A DNA stretch of 64,000 nt from Leptolyngbyaceae cyanobacterium RM1_1_2 (GCA_012032345.1 JAAUQI010000001.1:62001-126000), one strand, 5' to 3'. Positions 46,551-55,992 are shown, counted from the first letter of the stretch. Numbers and translations: made by a program. Notes: generated from the sequence alone by a model not told the origin.

Positions 46551-46910
46551 TTGGGTAACGCTATGGCAGAGCCAGAATCTTCTTCCCAATCTAAGCCGGA
46601 GCAGGCGATCGCCAAGGTTAACCCGCTGCGATGTTTTGTCGGCTCTGGAGTTGCAACGGGGCTGAGCTTTTTGATCTACCGGCTATTCGTGGCGATCGCG
46701 CTCACGTTTGCCAACAAGCCCATCACCTCCACTAACGTCACAGCCATCAACATCGGGGCGGCTGTCCGCACCCTGGTTATGGGCGGGGTGACGCTAGGGG
46801 CAGGCGTCTTTGGTGTAGCTGCTTTGGGTCTGTTTGCTTTGGGCGTGCAGCTCACAGTTCAGCGGCTGCGCGGTCAGAACCCGCCTTCTACCCAAAAAAT
46901 GGACATCTAA
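46551..46910 (+). CDS. DUF3082 membrane protein
   Basis: 119 aa (or 116 from the second Met, with the ATG at 46563). Two membrane segments (VATGLSFLIYRLFVAIALTF, LGAGVFGVAALGLFALGVQL). Conserved in cyanobacteria after ispE; function unknown. Confidence 0.8.
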   Translation: MGNAMAEPESSSQSKPEQAIAKVNPLRCFVGSGVATGLSFLIYRLFVAIALTFANKPITSTNVTAINIGAAVRTLVMGGVTLGAGVFGVAALGLFALGVQLTVQRLRGQNPPSTQKMDI

Positions 46911-47615
46911 AGGTCTAGTAGCAGATACAGACCATCAGGCTCACTTTCTGTGCTCCCGGTAGCTGCTTTTGTGGCTGCTTGATGAGCGTCGCCTCTAGGG
47001 TACAGAAAGCGCTTATGAGCTGAGTGATGGCAGTCTTTCAGATTTAAAGCTGGCAACAGCACCTAATGCTTCACTAACTGAGCGATCGCCTCACATTCCT
47101 GAATAAAAATTAGAGATGCACTGGCTCAAATCTTACAAAAGATTTTTAAGTTAGCCAGTCCCATTACTCTCTTTCAGCTATTAGAGGAAATATCAATTAG
47201 CGGATTAGATGCTGTTGCGTTTGGACGAGACAGATTATAGTGATTCAGTCGCTTTTCCTCCTTTTTTAACGGAGTTGACTTCAATCTGTCAGGGAAGCTT
47301 TAGGCTTCACTTATTAATATACTCCTCTTTTTTTAAGCCAGGAGTCGCTGAAAAAAAAGTTTACACCCGTAGAAGAGCTCGAACTGCTCTTAACTTAAAG
47401 ATATATTCACGGGGGGGCTAGGGAGCTTTCTAGAGAGATCTGGAGGTAAAATCCAGGGTGACATAACAGTCGCAGACAGACCCGTGAGCTAACTGCTTCA
47501 GTCGCTTTGGGTAATTCAAGAGCTGACAGCTTTTGTTAAAGAAATCAGGTTTTTAATTCTTTTAAGAGTAGAATATTTAGTAGTATTGCTAAAGCTAATC
47601 AGCCTCTAATCCGCC
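46911..47615. other. Long intergenic region
   Basis: No supported gene; a 70-aa frame at 47209-47421 has no family features. No tRNA or structured RNA recognised. G7 run at 47412-47418. Likely includes the promoter of the PII-like gene, with AT-rich DNA from 47100. Confidence 0.3.
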
Positions 47616-47924
47616 ATGCCTCCTCAACTTAAAAAAGCCGTTCTGCTCACCATCGTCGGTGAATCTGTCCTGCAAGATCGCCTGATGCAGCTAATGAAAA
47701 CTCTAGGCGTTTCGGGCTATACCCTAACCCAGGTTCAAGGCGTGGGTAGCCACGGGGTACGGATGTCAGACATGTCTGGCGTTGCTGGGTACAAAAGCAA
47801 CCTTGAGTTAAAGACGGTTGTCTCTGAAAACGTTTCTGACCAGATTTTGATCGAGATTAACGCGTATCAGGCCAAGTACGCCCTGATTGCATTCCGGCAG
47901 TCAGTAGAGGCGCTTTTAGACTGA
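47616..47924 (+). CDS. Short PII-like signalling protein
   Basis: 102 aa. Ferredoxin-like PII fold signs: VLLTIVGESVLQDRLMQLMK, GYTLTQVQGVGSHGVRM (start of the T-loop), then a final beta strand and helix. It resembles SbtB-like PII relatives rather than GlnB: the GlnB uridylylation Tyr motif and the usual C-terminal loop are absent. PII-like proteins bind adenyl nucleotides and regulate transporters. No sbtA is adjacent; it converges with the osmoprotectant operon, whose permease overlaps its 3' end by 9 bp. Confidence 0.65.
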   Translation: MPPQLKKAVLLTIVGESVLQDRLMQLMKTLGVSGYTLTQVQGVGSHGVRMSDMSGVAGYKSNLELKTVVSENVSDQILIEINAYQAKYALIAFRQSVEALLD

Positions 47925-48569
47925 GCGGCGCTGCTGTTTAACCTGGCTGCCTCGGCTATAAGGACTCACCGCTTGCTCCAGCGATCGCAGTCCGGCATTA
48001 ACCACCAACGCCAGCAGCGCCACCGCGATCGCCCCGGCCCAGATCTTGTCGCTGCGATTGGTTTGAATGCCTTCAAACAGCAGATTGCCCAGTCCGCCAG
48101 CGCTAAACTTAGCCCCGATGGTAGCGATCGCAATGGCGACAATCGCCGACAGCCGCACCCCCGCCAAAAATACGGGCAATACCAGGGGCACCTGCACCCG
48201 CCACCAGCGCTGCCAGAGACTCATGCCCATGCCCCTAGCCGCTTCCAGCACCGCCGGATTAATCCCCTCCAGCCCCACCACCAAATTTCTGACTAAAATT
48301 ACCTGGGTATAAATTACCATCGCCGTAATTACCGAGCGCTGATTTAGGCCAAACACAGGCACTAAAAAAATAATCAGCGCCAGACTGGGAATGGTGTAGA
48401 AAATACCCAGCACCGACATCACAGGCACCGCTAACCAGCGCACCCGCGTCACCAGCAGCGACAGCGGTACCGCAATCAAAATAGCGATCGCTAGCGTCGC
48501 CCCCAGCATTTGCAAATGTTCCAAGAGCTGTTGCAAAACGACGCCAGGATTATTCAGCAAATAAGCCAT
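47916..48569 (-). CDS. Osmoprotectant ABC transporter permease (OpuCB/ProW type)
   Basis: 217 aa, about six helices. The BPD permease signature is LEAARGMGMSLWQRWWRVQVPLVLP. Moves glycine betaine, choline or related compatible solutes with the adjacent ATPase and binding protein. Starts 2 bp after the ATPase stop. Its usual second permease is not here but a matching one lies at 61381-62019. Confidence 0.88.
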   Translation of the reverse strand: MAYLLNNPGVVLQQLLEHLQMLGATLAIAILIAVPLSLLVTRVRWLAVPVMSVLGIFYTIPSLALIIFLVPVFGLNQRSVITAMVIYTQVILVRNLVVGLEGINPAVLEAARGMGMSLWQRWWRVQVPLVLPVFLAGVRLSAIVAIAIATIGAKFSAGGLGNLLFEGIQTNRSDKIWAGAIAVALLALVVNAGLRSLEQAVSPYSRGSQVKQQRRSV

Positions 48570-48571
48570 GC

Positions 48572-49525
48572 TCAGCGCCTCACTGCCGCTTGAATTCGAG
48601 CCAGCGATACTACCCCCACCGGGCGATCGCGCTCAATCACCGCCACCTGATCAGCACCGCTTTTAAGAATGAGAGACAAGGCTTCTCGCAGACTGGCCTG
48701 AGCTGAGAGCTGAGGCTGGTTGTCTAAGTAGAAAGCCTCAGGCAGGTCGCTCATGGCGTTGCCGACCCGCAGCAGACTAAGCTGTCGGACAATGTCGTCG
48801 GTGCCCAGAAGATTGCGGATGAAGTCACTATCGGGCTGAGTCAGCAGGTTAAACGGCGTGTCAAACTGCACCACCTGACCTGCTTGCATAATCAAAATTC
48901 GATCGGCGAGGCGGAGGGCTTCGTCTACATCATGAGAGACAAATAGAATCGTTTTTTGCAACTGGCTTTGCAACCGCAAAATCTCATTCTGCAGAGCCGT
49001 GCGGGTAATGGCGTCGATTGCGCCAAATGGCTCATCCATCAAAATCACCTGGGGGTCTCCGGCCAAAGCTCTGGCCACCCCCACCCGCTGCTGCTGTCCG
49101 CCAGAGAGCTGAGACGGGTAGCGATCGCGGTATTCTTGGGGGGGCAGGGCCACCAGCTGCAACAGCTCATCTACCCGCATTTGGGTCTTAGAGCGGCTCC
49201 AGTCGAGCAGCTTGGGCACCACGGCGACATTCTCTGCCACCGTCATGTGCGGAAACAGCCCCGACTGCTGAATCACATAGCCAATCTGCCGCCGCAGCTT
49301 AAAAGCCTTCAGCTTTTGAATGTTACTGCCCGACAAAAAAATACTGCCCTGAGTGGGTTCATACAGCCGATTCACCATCTTAAGCAAGGTCGTCTTACCG
49401 CAGCCAGACGGCCCCAAAATCACCACCAGCTCCCCGGCCTCCACCTGAAACGTGCAGCTATTGACCGCCGGACGCGCCGCCCCCGGAAACCTTAGCGAAA
49501 CCTGATCAAACGCGATCGCACTCAT
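48572..49525 (-). CDS. Osmoprotectant ABC transporter ATPase (OpuCA/ProV type)
   Basis: 317 aa. Walker A GPSGCGKTTLLKMVNRL, signature LSGGQQQR, Walker B VILMDEPFGAID, and the FVSHDVDEALRLADR switch. The C-terminus has a short CBS-like part (LREALSLILKSGADQVAVIE), shorter than the two full CBS domains of osmosensing family members. Confidence 0.9.
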   Translation of the reverse strand: MSAIAFDQVSLRFPGAARPAVNSCTFQVEAGELVVILGPSGCGKTTLLKMVNRLYEPTQGSIFLSGSNIQKLKAFKLRRQIGYVIQQSGLFPHMTVAENVAVVPKLLDWSRSKTQMRVDELLQLVALPPQEYRDRYPSQLSGGQQQRVGVARALAGDPQVILMDEPFGAIDAITRTALQNEILRLQSQLQKTILFVSHDVDEALRLADRILIMQAGQVVQFDTPFNLLTQPDSDFIRNLLGTDDIVRQLSLLRVGNAMSDLPEAFYLDNQPQLSAQASLREALSLILKSGADQVAVIERDRPVGVVSLARIQAAVRR

Positions 49526-49574
49526 TTCCCTTTCCCTGCTTGCTCACTGCCACTAACTCCCCTGTCTCTACTGC

Positions 49575-50501
49575 CTATTGCAGTACCGCTGATGCTGCCA
49601 AAAACTCTTGGGCTACCGTAGCGGGTTCTTTACCGCCGTTGCTGACCTCGTAGTTGAGCTGCTGCATGGTTTCATCTGTGAGCAGCGGGGCCAGTCCGTT
49701 GAGGACATCGGCAATTTTGGGGTTGGCCTCTAGCGTTTCCTGCCGCACCACAGGAGCCACCTGATAGGGGGGAAACAGTTTTTTGTCGTCTTCCAGCAGC
49801 ACCAGATCAAAAGCGCTGATTTCTCCATCGGTACCAAAGGCAACCGCTACATCGGCCTCGCCATCGACGAGTCCCTGATAGCGCAGTCCGGCATCAACCG
49901 CCTTGTAAGCCTCTAGCTCAAAATTGCCGTAGGCTTGCTTCAGTCCGACCAGGCCATCCTCTCGTATCTCAAACTCCGGTGGGCCGATCATGACCAAGCT
50001 GTTGGCCTGAGCGGCCATTTCAGAGATAGTTTTGATGCCCAACTGCTCTGACTGGGCCTGAGTCATAGCCAGGGCCTGAGTGTTGTTCATTGGGGCGGGT
50101 TCTAGCCAGACTAGGTCGAATTTTTCTTGGTACTGCTGGGAAACTGTGTCATAGACGGCCTGCTGGTCGCTCTCTGCCGGCTGCTTCAAAACTGTTAGCA
50201 AGCCTGTGCCCGTATATTCAGGGTAGAGATCGATTTCTTTATTTTCTAAGGCCGCTTGCGCTACCGGGGTGCCGCCGAGGTTGAGCTTGCGCTCTACTTC
50301 AAAACCTGCATTTTCCAGGGCGATCGCATACATTTCTCCTAAGATGAGCTGTTCGGTGAAATCTTTTGAGCCAACTCGAATTGGATCGCTGCTGTCAGAA
50401 CCACCGCCACCTGCCTCCGGTGTGCCTTGACAGGCGATGATGCCAAAGGCTGTCAGCAGAGCTAGCAAAGACAAAAGCAGCGGACGAAACGGTTTGAACA
50501 T
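49575..50501 (-). CDS. Osmoprotectant-binding lipoprotein (OpuCC/ProX type)
   Basis: 308 aa from ATG 50501, chosen because a lipoprotein signal follows directly (MFKPFRPLLLSLLALLTAFG then IIACQ lipobox); the longer start at 50561 would place it internally. Mature protein: IRVGSKDFTEQLILGEMYA and NLGGTPVAQAALENKEIDLYPEYTGTGL (location only, around 50-110). Binds quaternary-amine osmolytes outside the membrane. First gene of the operon. Confidence 0.88.
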   Translation of the reverse strand: MFKPFRPLLLSLLALLTAFGIIACQGTPEAGGGGSDSSDPIRVGSKDFTEQLILGEMYAIALENAGFEVERKLNLGGTPVAQAALENKEIDLYPEYTGTGLLTVLKQPAESDQQAVYDTVSQQYQEKFDLVWLEPAPMNNTQALAMTQAQSEQLGIKTISEMAAQANSLVMIGPPEFEIREDGLVGLKQAYGNFELEAYKAVDAGLRYQGLVDGEADVAVAFGTDGEISAFDLVLLEDDKKLFPPYQVAPVVRQETLEANPKIADVLNGLAPLLTDETMQQLNYEVSNGGKEPATVAQEFLAASAVLQ

Positions 50502-50625
50502 AGCAGCACAGCGGAAAGCTTGATTTTTTAAGAGAATAGCATTGTGAGCTGGGATAGCCACACTTCCCAGCGGAGTGATTACGAAGTCCGTTTTAGGTCA
50601 TGAGAGATACGGGGTTGGGTTAGGC

Positions 50626-51003
50626 TTATTTAGTGTTTACAGCAATCGTTTTCACACCTAAACAGCCAAAATCTGATGCTTTATTACTAACAACAGTTAA
50701 GCTGTTGACTAAGGCTGTCGCAGCGATGATGGCATCTGGTGTTTTGGTCTTAAATTGCTGTCTTAGCCGAATGGCCTGTTCAGCGATCGCATCTTTCAGG
50801 TCAAATACAGTGGCATAGCTGATGAATTCCCTTGCTTGGGTGTACAGTCCACGATCGGCTGCAAACTATCCCCAGCCCAAAAACTCAATTTTGTTGGTAA
50901 TCGAAATCTTGAAGCTATCGGCGAGTATGGTGTGGATGGATTCGTCGTCTGTTAACCCGTTGAAATAGTAAATGACGATATTGGTGTCGATTAAGTAAGT
51001 CAT
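50626..51003 (-). pseudogene. VapC-type PIN toxin with in-frame TAG
   Basis: Reading from ATG 51003: MTYLIDTNIVIYYFNG, ITNKIEFLGWG, then TAG (50868-50866), then on in the same frame through FAADRGLYTQAREFISYA, KTKTPDAIIAATALV and stop at 50626. PIN residues present: the N-terminal Asp (LIDTN), Glu in KIEFL, and later Asp (TPDAI). About 125 codons. Ribonuclease toxin family. The stop is a single-base change from a likely Gln codon, so the toxin is probably dead. Its ATG overlaps the antitoxin TAA. Confidence 0.75.
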
Positions 51004-51235
51004 TAGCGCCAACCTTCACGGGCACTTGCTAAGTAGTCGTCAATGACTTGCTTGGGCTGGTGGGTAACTCCAAAAAACAGATGCGGGTCAAAAGGGGCAG
51101 CAGGCTGTTGTGTGTCGTCAACTTTAATACCTTCTTCCTGGCCAGTTGGGCCAACACCAACTGCACTAGCCAAAACTTGTCAGCATGAGATAAGGCTCCA
51201 ATAGAGGGTAATAATTTTGCTATTGACATTGACAT
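51003..51235 (-). pseudogene. VapB-like antitoxin with a frameshift
   Basis: Starts MSMSIAKLLPSIGALSHADK at 51235, then after a one-base shift near 51139 continues QEEGIKVDDTQQPAAPFDP and VIDDYLASAREGWR to TAA 51005-51003. About 77 codons joined. The pattern of a short helical N-terminus and a tail ending just before vapC suits an antitoxin. Out of frame as given; decay or an indel error. Confidence 0.6.
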
Positions 51236-51555
51236 GGCGATTGACTCCTAGAGATTAACTTTACAAATATCGGCACCAGCCCTTTTTTTGAGCTTTAAGC
51301 ATGTTGATACTTTTAATACAGGCAGAGAAATCATCGAAGCCGAAGAATGTGGCGGTCTTCTCCAATATGCTGCGTAGCGTGTTGCCTAGCAGACTGGCAA
51401 TTGCCTAGAGGCAGTCTATTTTGGCGGCCCTATCTGTAGCTGGGATTCAAAAAATCGGTCTTAAACAGCGACGGAGTTACGAAATAGCTGGCCTATTTTG
51501 CGCGATCGCGTTACGCTTTTATTAAGAAGTATTACGAAAATCTCACAAAACAGTT
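51236..51555. other. Intergenic region upstream of DUF2267 gene
   Basis: No gene. GC-poor, with a degenerate set of short inverted segments near 51375-51410 but nothing I can name. Confidence 0.3.
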
Positions 51556-52029
51556 ATGGAAGCTAAACCTATTCAAATTTCACCCACTACCCCCCCAGTC
51601 AAGTCCTCTGCGTTTCTGATGCAGGTGATGGAGCAGGGGGGGCTAGAAGATCTCTACGACGCCCGTGACGTCATCGAAGTTGTTTTTCGCACGGTTCGAG
51701 ATTTGATGACGACTGAGACAGCCCAGCGGGTAGCAGCAGAAATAGAGAGCGACGCTGAAGCTGGCGACAGTCAACAAATTGCCGCTCTCTGGCGCGACAC
51801 GAATCCTGTGGTATCCGTTTTGAGCCGTCTGCGTCCGCCGCTCAAGTTTGAGGACGATACTTTTCTCTTTCGGATTGCGCAGGAGAGTGGTTTATCTAAG
51901 CAGGTTATGCCCGCAGATGTGGTCAAGGCTGTCTTTCAGGCGCTCAAGCCTCGCCTGTCAGCAGCTTTGGTTCAGGAAGTGAGCCTGGTTCTGCCCGGCC
52001 AGATTCGACGCCTGTGGCAGAGCGCCTAG
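51556..52029 (+). CDS. DUF2267 protein
   Basis: 157 aa, two repeats of the DUF2267 helical unit (first at about 20-75, FLMQVMEQGGLEDLYDARDV; second about 95-150, FRIAQESGLSKQVMPADVVK). Soluble, function unknown. Followed by a strong terminator. Confidence 0.8.
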   Translation: MEAKPIQISPTTPPVKSSAFLMQVMEQGGLEDLYDARDVIEVVFRTVRDLMTTETAQRVAAEIESDAEAGDSQQIAALWRDTNPVVSVLSRLRPPLKFEDDTFLFRIAQESGLSKQVMPADVVKAVFQALKPRLSAALVQEVSLVLPGQIRRLWQSA

Positions 52030-52054
52030 CTCACCCTTCTGGTAAAAAGTCAGC

Positions 52055-52088
52055 AAAAAGCGAGGTAGAAATTTCTACCTCGCTTTTT
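52055..52088. terminator. 34-bp perfect palindrome, bidirectional terminator
   Basis: AAAAAGCGAGGTAGAAA at 52055-52071 is exactly reverse-complemented at 52072-52088, giving a stem flanked by A5 and T5 in both orientations. It serves the DUF2267 gene and the convergent gene at 52172-52471. Confidence 0.85.
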
Positions 52089-52171
52089 GCGTTTTGCCGC
52101 ATAACTGTCAGCAAGATGGCTTGCAGTTGAGGATATTGCTATCATCAGAAAATCTGTAGACCTGCCTGAAG

Positions 52172-52471
52172 CTATTGGTAATAGCGATCTTCTAACCAGG
52201 ATCTAAGCGCTTCTTCAGAATTGAAAACGGCTCTACGATTGGAAACCGGATCGTAGGCGTGCCAAATCTCTGCACCATTGACTTCTCTTACAGAGATGCG
52301 GGGCTGATCGCCATGAGTCATCAGGTTTAGCAGGGTAGTGCCTGCCTGGGCTAGTAGCTGAGCGATCGCGTTTTGAGCCGGACGCGGCTGGGGGCGACTG
52401 AGGGTTTTTTCTAGCTGTTTGCGGTTAAGATCGAGTTGTGATTCGTGAGTGTAGCGAGTATAGCCTGTCAT
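52172..52471 (-). CDS. Small conserved protein of unknown function
   Basis: 99 aa, begins MTGYTRYTHESQLDLNRKQL, ends RAVFNSEEALRSWLEDRYYQ. Core GDQPRISVREVNGAEIWHAY is conserved in style across cyanobacteria. AGGAGGTT lies just upstream of its ATG on the minus strand, a near-ideal ribosome-binding site. No membrane segment. Confidence 0.7.
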   Translation of the reverse strand: MTGYTRYTHESQLDLNRKQLEKTLSRPQPRPAQNAIAQLLAQAGTTLLNLMTHGDQPRISVREVNGAEIWHAYDPVSNRRAVFNSEEALRSWLEDRYYQ

Positions 52472-52620
52472 GGAAAACCTCCTGTCTATGCACCATTTTG
52501 TGGTGGTTGTTTGAAGCGTTTAAGATAGATCAGCCTGTGCAGTTGCAGTCCTTAATTGCTTCTAGGACTACTCTAAGAAATTAGCCTGAAAGTGCCAAAG
52601 CATAAAATGCATAGCTCCTA

Positions 52621-52680
52621 TGAACAAAATCGATGTCTCTTCTATGAACAAAATCGATGTCTCTTCTATGAATAGATGCG
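52621..52680. repeat. 24-bp tandem repeat upstream of the LysR gene
   Basis: TGAACAAAATCGATGTCTCTTCTA occurs at 52621-52644 and again, identical, at 52645-52668, with a partial third copy following. About 100 bp before the LysR start. Could be a regulator-binding site or a recent slippage duplication. Confidence 0.8.
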
Positions 52681-52767
52681 ATAGTCTATGGCTACAGGCT
52701 GGGGGCACAGGCTAGAGGCATTTTCTGGCGCTGGCTGACCCGATCGCCCTTCGTTCTTCCTAAAGCA

Positions 52768-53673
52768 ATGACTCTCAAGCTAAAGCTATCTCAGCTCAGA
52801 GCATTAGTTGCCGTAGCTGCTCGGGGCAACTTCAGCGAGGCGGCCCTGAATTTGGAGGTGACGCAGTCTACCATCAGTCACGCGATCGCCACCTTAGAAG
52901 ATGAGCTAGGCGTTATTTTGCTGCAGCGAGGCCGTCATGGTGCCCGCCTGACCCCAGTGGGTGAGCGCATTACCGCCAAGGCGCAGCAGGTGCTAGCCCT
53001 CCTAGAGGACATGGCTAGCGCAGCCGACCAGACCAAGGGACTGCAGGGTGGCACGGTCAGGATTGCCGCTTTTCGCAGCGTCGCCACCCATGTCTTGCCC
53101 AAAGCGATCGCCCAGCTCCACAGCCGCTATCCCAGCATTTCAGTGTCTATTGCTGAGTTTGACGAGCTGCGCCAGCTTGAGCAGGCACTCGTGCAGGGCC
53201 AGGTTGACATTTGCGTAGCCGAAGCCCTCTGCGGCGGGGACTATGAGGTTGTGCCTATCTTTGAAGACGAATACATTGCGCTTTTGCCGCCTTCAGCAGG
53301 GCTGAGGAATGCTCAGCTGCGCTTAGAAGACCTGGGCCAATATCCGCTGATTGCCTCTCAGCACAGTAGCTGTTTTGACCGGATTCGGCTGCAGCTTGCT
53401 CAGCTCAGCCCGCCGCGTGAGGTCGCTTACCGAATTCGCCATGATTCTTCTATGACCAGCATGGTCAAGCAGGGACTCGGCGTGGCTATTTTGCCGCAGC
53501 TGGCCGCAGAGCCTATTCCAGAAGGGGTACAGGTTTGTCGTTTGCCCTTTCGCATGTTTCGACCGATTGGGGCGTCGCTATTAAAAAAGGCGCTGCACAC
53601 GCCAGCCGTCTACGCCTTTCTTGATGCCCTGCGGGATTCTCAGGTTGAGATTGTGATGCCGTCAGTCAGCTAG
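52768..53673 (+). CDS. LysR-family transcriptional regulator
   Basis: 301 aa. N-terminal HTH (LRALVAVAARGNFSEAALNL, TQSTISHAIATLEDELG) followed by a periplasmic-binding-like effector domain. Controls a neighbouring promoter in response to a small metabolite; target unknown. The tandem repeat upstream could be its operator. The next gene, a glycosyltransferase, runs in the same direction after 84 bp. Confidence 0.9.
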   Translation: MTLKLKLSQLRALVAVAARGNFSEAALNLEVTQSTISHAIATLEDELGVILLQRGRHGARLTPVGERITAKAQQVLALLEDMASAADQTKGLQGGTVRIAAFRSVATHVLPKAIAQLHSRYPSISVSIAEFDELRQLEQALVQGQVDICVAEALCGGDYEVVPIFEDEYIALLPPSAGLRNAQLRLEDLGQYPLIASQHSSCFDRIRLQLAQLSPPREVAYRIRHDSSMTSMVKQGLGVAILPQLAAEPIPEGVQVCRLPFRMFRPIGASLLKKALHTPAVYAFLDALRDSQVEIVMPSVS

Positions 53674-53757
53674 GGTTAATCTGATAGCGTATGTGAGTGT
53701 CTATCCTACAAAGGCACCTAGAAAGCACCTGAGGCGCTGGGTTTTGCGGAGATTTCT

Positions 53758-54753
53758 ATGGGGCGATCGCTTTACTTTCTGGTTCCGGGCACTAGCGGCC
53801 AGTTTGCCTGTGGTGGGCTTTGGGCTGAGCTAAAAACCCTGGAGCTGGTTCAGAGCCTTGGCGATGCGGCCCTGGTTACTTACCGCCAGCAAGAACCTGA
53901 CACCTTATTTTTGCCAGATGTGCTGCGGCAGGACAACTTGGATGGGGTTATTTTTGTGGTGAGCTGGGGCTTTGATGTGCCTAAGCTGGTCAAGACCCTG
54001 CGCGGCCATAACGTGGTTTATCACGCCCACAGTGCCGGGTATGGCTTTCCCCTGCCGCCTGAAATCCCGATTATTACCGTCAGCCGCAACTCAATGGGCT
54101 ACTGGGGCCAGCAGTCCCCTAATGCCCTAATTTTCTATTTGCCCAACTGCATTTCTGCATCCTTTCGCAACTACGGGCGATCGCGGGATATTGACGTGCT
54201 GCTGCAAACTCGCAAATCTTCAGAATACCTGCTCAAGCAGCTGGCACCCGCCCTGAGCCAGCACTGCCAGGTAACAATTTTAGATGCCTATGTAGACGAT
54301 ATTGTCGGCTTGTTTAACCGCAGCAAAGTCTATCTCTACGACTCTGCTGAATATTGGGCCCAGCAAAACGTCAGCGAAGGCTTTGGGCTACCGCCAATGG
54401 AGGCGCTGGCCTGTGGCTGTCAGGTATTTTCTAGTATTAATGGGGCGCTGGCCGACTATTTAGATCCAGGCTTTAACTGTAACAAAATCGCGGGCTATTC
54501 CACTGCCTACGACGTAGAGCGCATCCTCAGCGTGATTCAATCCCCTGTGCAAAGAGCCTTGCCCGACTCGTTTTTTAAGGAATATCGCCGAGAAAATATC
54601 CTCAAGCGCCTGCAGGTGATTTTGGCAGCGCTGGATTTATTTTTTGATCATCGGCGATCGCACCCCGGCGATATCCCTAGCCTGACCCGCGTTCGGCTGG
54701 CTAGACTATTTTTTCAGCGCGTGCAGAAGAAGCTGAGACAGATTTTGAACTGA
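53758..54753 (+). CDS. GT-B glycosyltransferase
   Basis: 331 aa. Rossmann-like N-terminus (HNVVYHAHSAGYGFPLP) and donor-binding C-terminal motif EGFGLPPMEALACGCQVFSS of family 4/1-type transferases. Probably adds a sugar in exopolysaccharide or lipid synthesis. Substrates unknown. Confidence 0.78.
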   Translation: MGRSLYFLVPGTSGQFACGGLWAELKTLELVQSLGDAALVTYRQQEPDTLFLPDVLRQDNLDGVIFVVSWGFDVPKLVKTLRGHNVVYHAHSAGYGFPLPPEIPIITVSRNSMGYWGQQSPNALIFYLPNCISASFRNYGRSRDIDVLLQTRKSSEYLLKQLAPALSQHCQVTILDAYVDDIVGLFNRSKVYLYDSAEYWAQQNVSEGFGLPPMEALACGCQVFSSINGALADYLDPGFNCNKIAGYSTAYDVERILSVIQSPVQRALPDSFFKEYRRENILKRLQVILAALDLFFDHRRSHPGDIPSLTRVRLARLFFQRVQKKLRQILN

Positions 54754-54846
54754 AAAATTACTTTTCTCTAAAATTGGGCATTACAGACGGAAAGACGCTC
54801 AATATTGAGGTATCTATCAGGAACCATTCAGTAAAGGCAAATCGCA

Positions 54847-55992
54847 ATGGCAAGGGTACCGTTGGCTGGTGTTGAGCTGATCAAGCAGTTTGAAGGACTT
54901 CACCTCAGTGCCTATCGTGATCCGCTTAGCGGCGGCAAGCCCTATACGATTGGCTGGGGCAGTACCCGACGCCAAGACGGTCGCCCCTTTGATCTGGGGG
55001 AGCGGATCTCCCGTGAAGAAGCTGAAAATTTGCTGATCTACCAGCTAGACACCGAGTTTTTATCGTCTCTGGAGCGGATTCCGGTCTGGGGTGAGCTAAA
55101 TGACAACCAGCGCGGGGCGCTGCTGAGCTTTGCTTATAACCTGGGGGCTGCCTTCTATGGTTCTGCGGGGTTTGAAACTATCAGCCGCGTGCTACGCAAC
55201 CGCGAGTGGGACAAAATTGAGTCGGCGCTGCTGCTCTACCGCAACCCCGGCACCCATGTCGAAGAGGGCCTGCGGCGGCGGCGCTTGGCAGAAGCAGCCC
55301 TATTTTTGACCCCAGCCGACCAAACCCCAGTCAAAAGTTCTCAGCCGATTCCGACCCTATCTGCTCAGGCAGGCGATCGCCTGCTCTACTTGGCTACCCC
55401 CTATCTGTTTGGCGAAGACGTCAAAGCTCTGCAAAGAGAGCTGGCCCGCACAGGAGCAGGGGTATTAATTGACGGTGTCTTTGGCCCTGCCACTGATCTA
55501 GCGGTTAAGCGGTTTCAAACGGTTAACAGCCTGCAGCCTGACGGCATCGTCGGCCCTCAAACCCTGGCCCTGCTGCGGACTCGACCGCTATACCTGCGAG
55601 AACCTTATTTGCAAGGCGATGATGTCCTGGCACTACAGCGGCTGCTACAGGCAGCAGGCTATGTCACCACTGCTGACGGTATTTTTGGCCCAGGTACTAG
55701 GCGCACAGTTGAGCAGTTTCAGCGGGCGTACGGCCTGGTTCCCGACGGCATTATTGGGCCTAAGACATTAAAAATTCTCAAAGCCAAATCCCTGTCTTTA
55801 GCTGAGCCTTATTTACGAGGGGAAGCAGTCGTCACACTGCAAAAAGCCTTACAGCAGCGAGGTTTTAATCTGGTTGCAGACGGTGTCTATGGCCCCAGCA
55901 CAGCAATGGCTGTCGAAGCCTTTCAGCGCCGCAGCGGCCTGATTGCCGACGGTATTGCTGGACGCCAGACGTGGGCCAAACTGTTAGACTAG
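54847..55992 (+). CDS. T4-type lysozyme (GH24) with three peptidoglycan-binding domains
   Basis: 381 aa, no signal peptide, ATG at 54847. GH24 domain (about 1-155) with catalytic Glu in KQFEGLHLSAYRD, then an Asp and TIGWGS (the E-D-T triad). Three PG_binding_1 repeats follow (about 180-245, 255-310, 320-380), each with VKALQREL/VLALQRLLQ-type and DGIVGPQTL/DGIIGPKTL motifs. Muralytic. Lack of a signal peptide and the phage-type fold suggest transfer or holin-type export, though the gene sits among host genes. Confidence 0.88.
   Translation: MARVPLAGVELIKQFEGLHLSAYRDPLSGGKPYTIGWGSTRRQDGRPFDLGERISREEAENLLIYQLDTEFLSSLERIPVWGELNDNQRGALLSFAYNLGAAFYGSAGFETISRVLRNREWDKIESALLLYRNPGTHVEEGLRRRRLAEAALFLTPADQTPVKSSQPIPTLSAQAGDRLLYLATPYLFGEDVKALQRELARTGAGVLIDGVFGPATDLAVKRFQTVNSLQPDGIVGPQTLALLRTRPLYLREPYLQGDDVLALQRLLQAAGYVTTADGIFGPGTRRTVEQFQRAYGLVPDGIIGPKTLKILKAKSLSLAEPYLRGEAVVTLQKALQQRGFNLVADGVYGPSTAMAVEAFQRRSGLIADGIAGRQTWAKLLD

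Noticed and set aside
47209-47421. 70-aa frame in the gap before the PII-like gene
   Set aside because: No recognisable motif and no good ribosome-binding site; AT-rich composition suits a chance frame.
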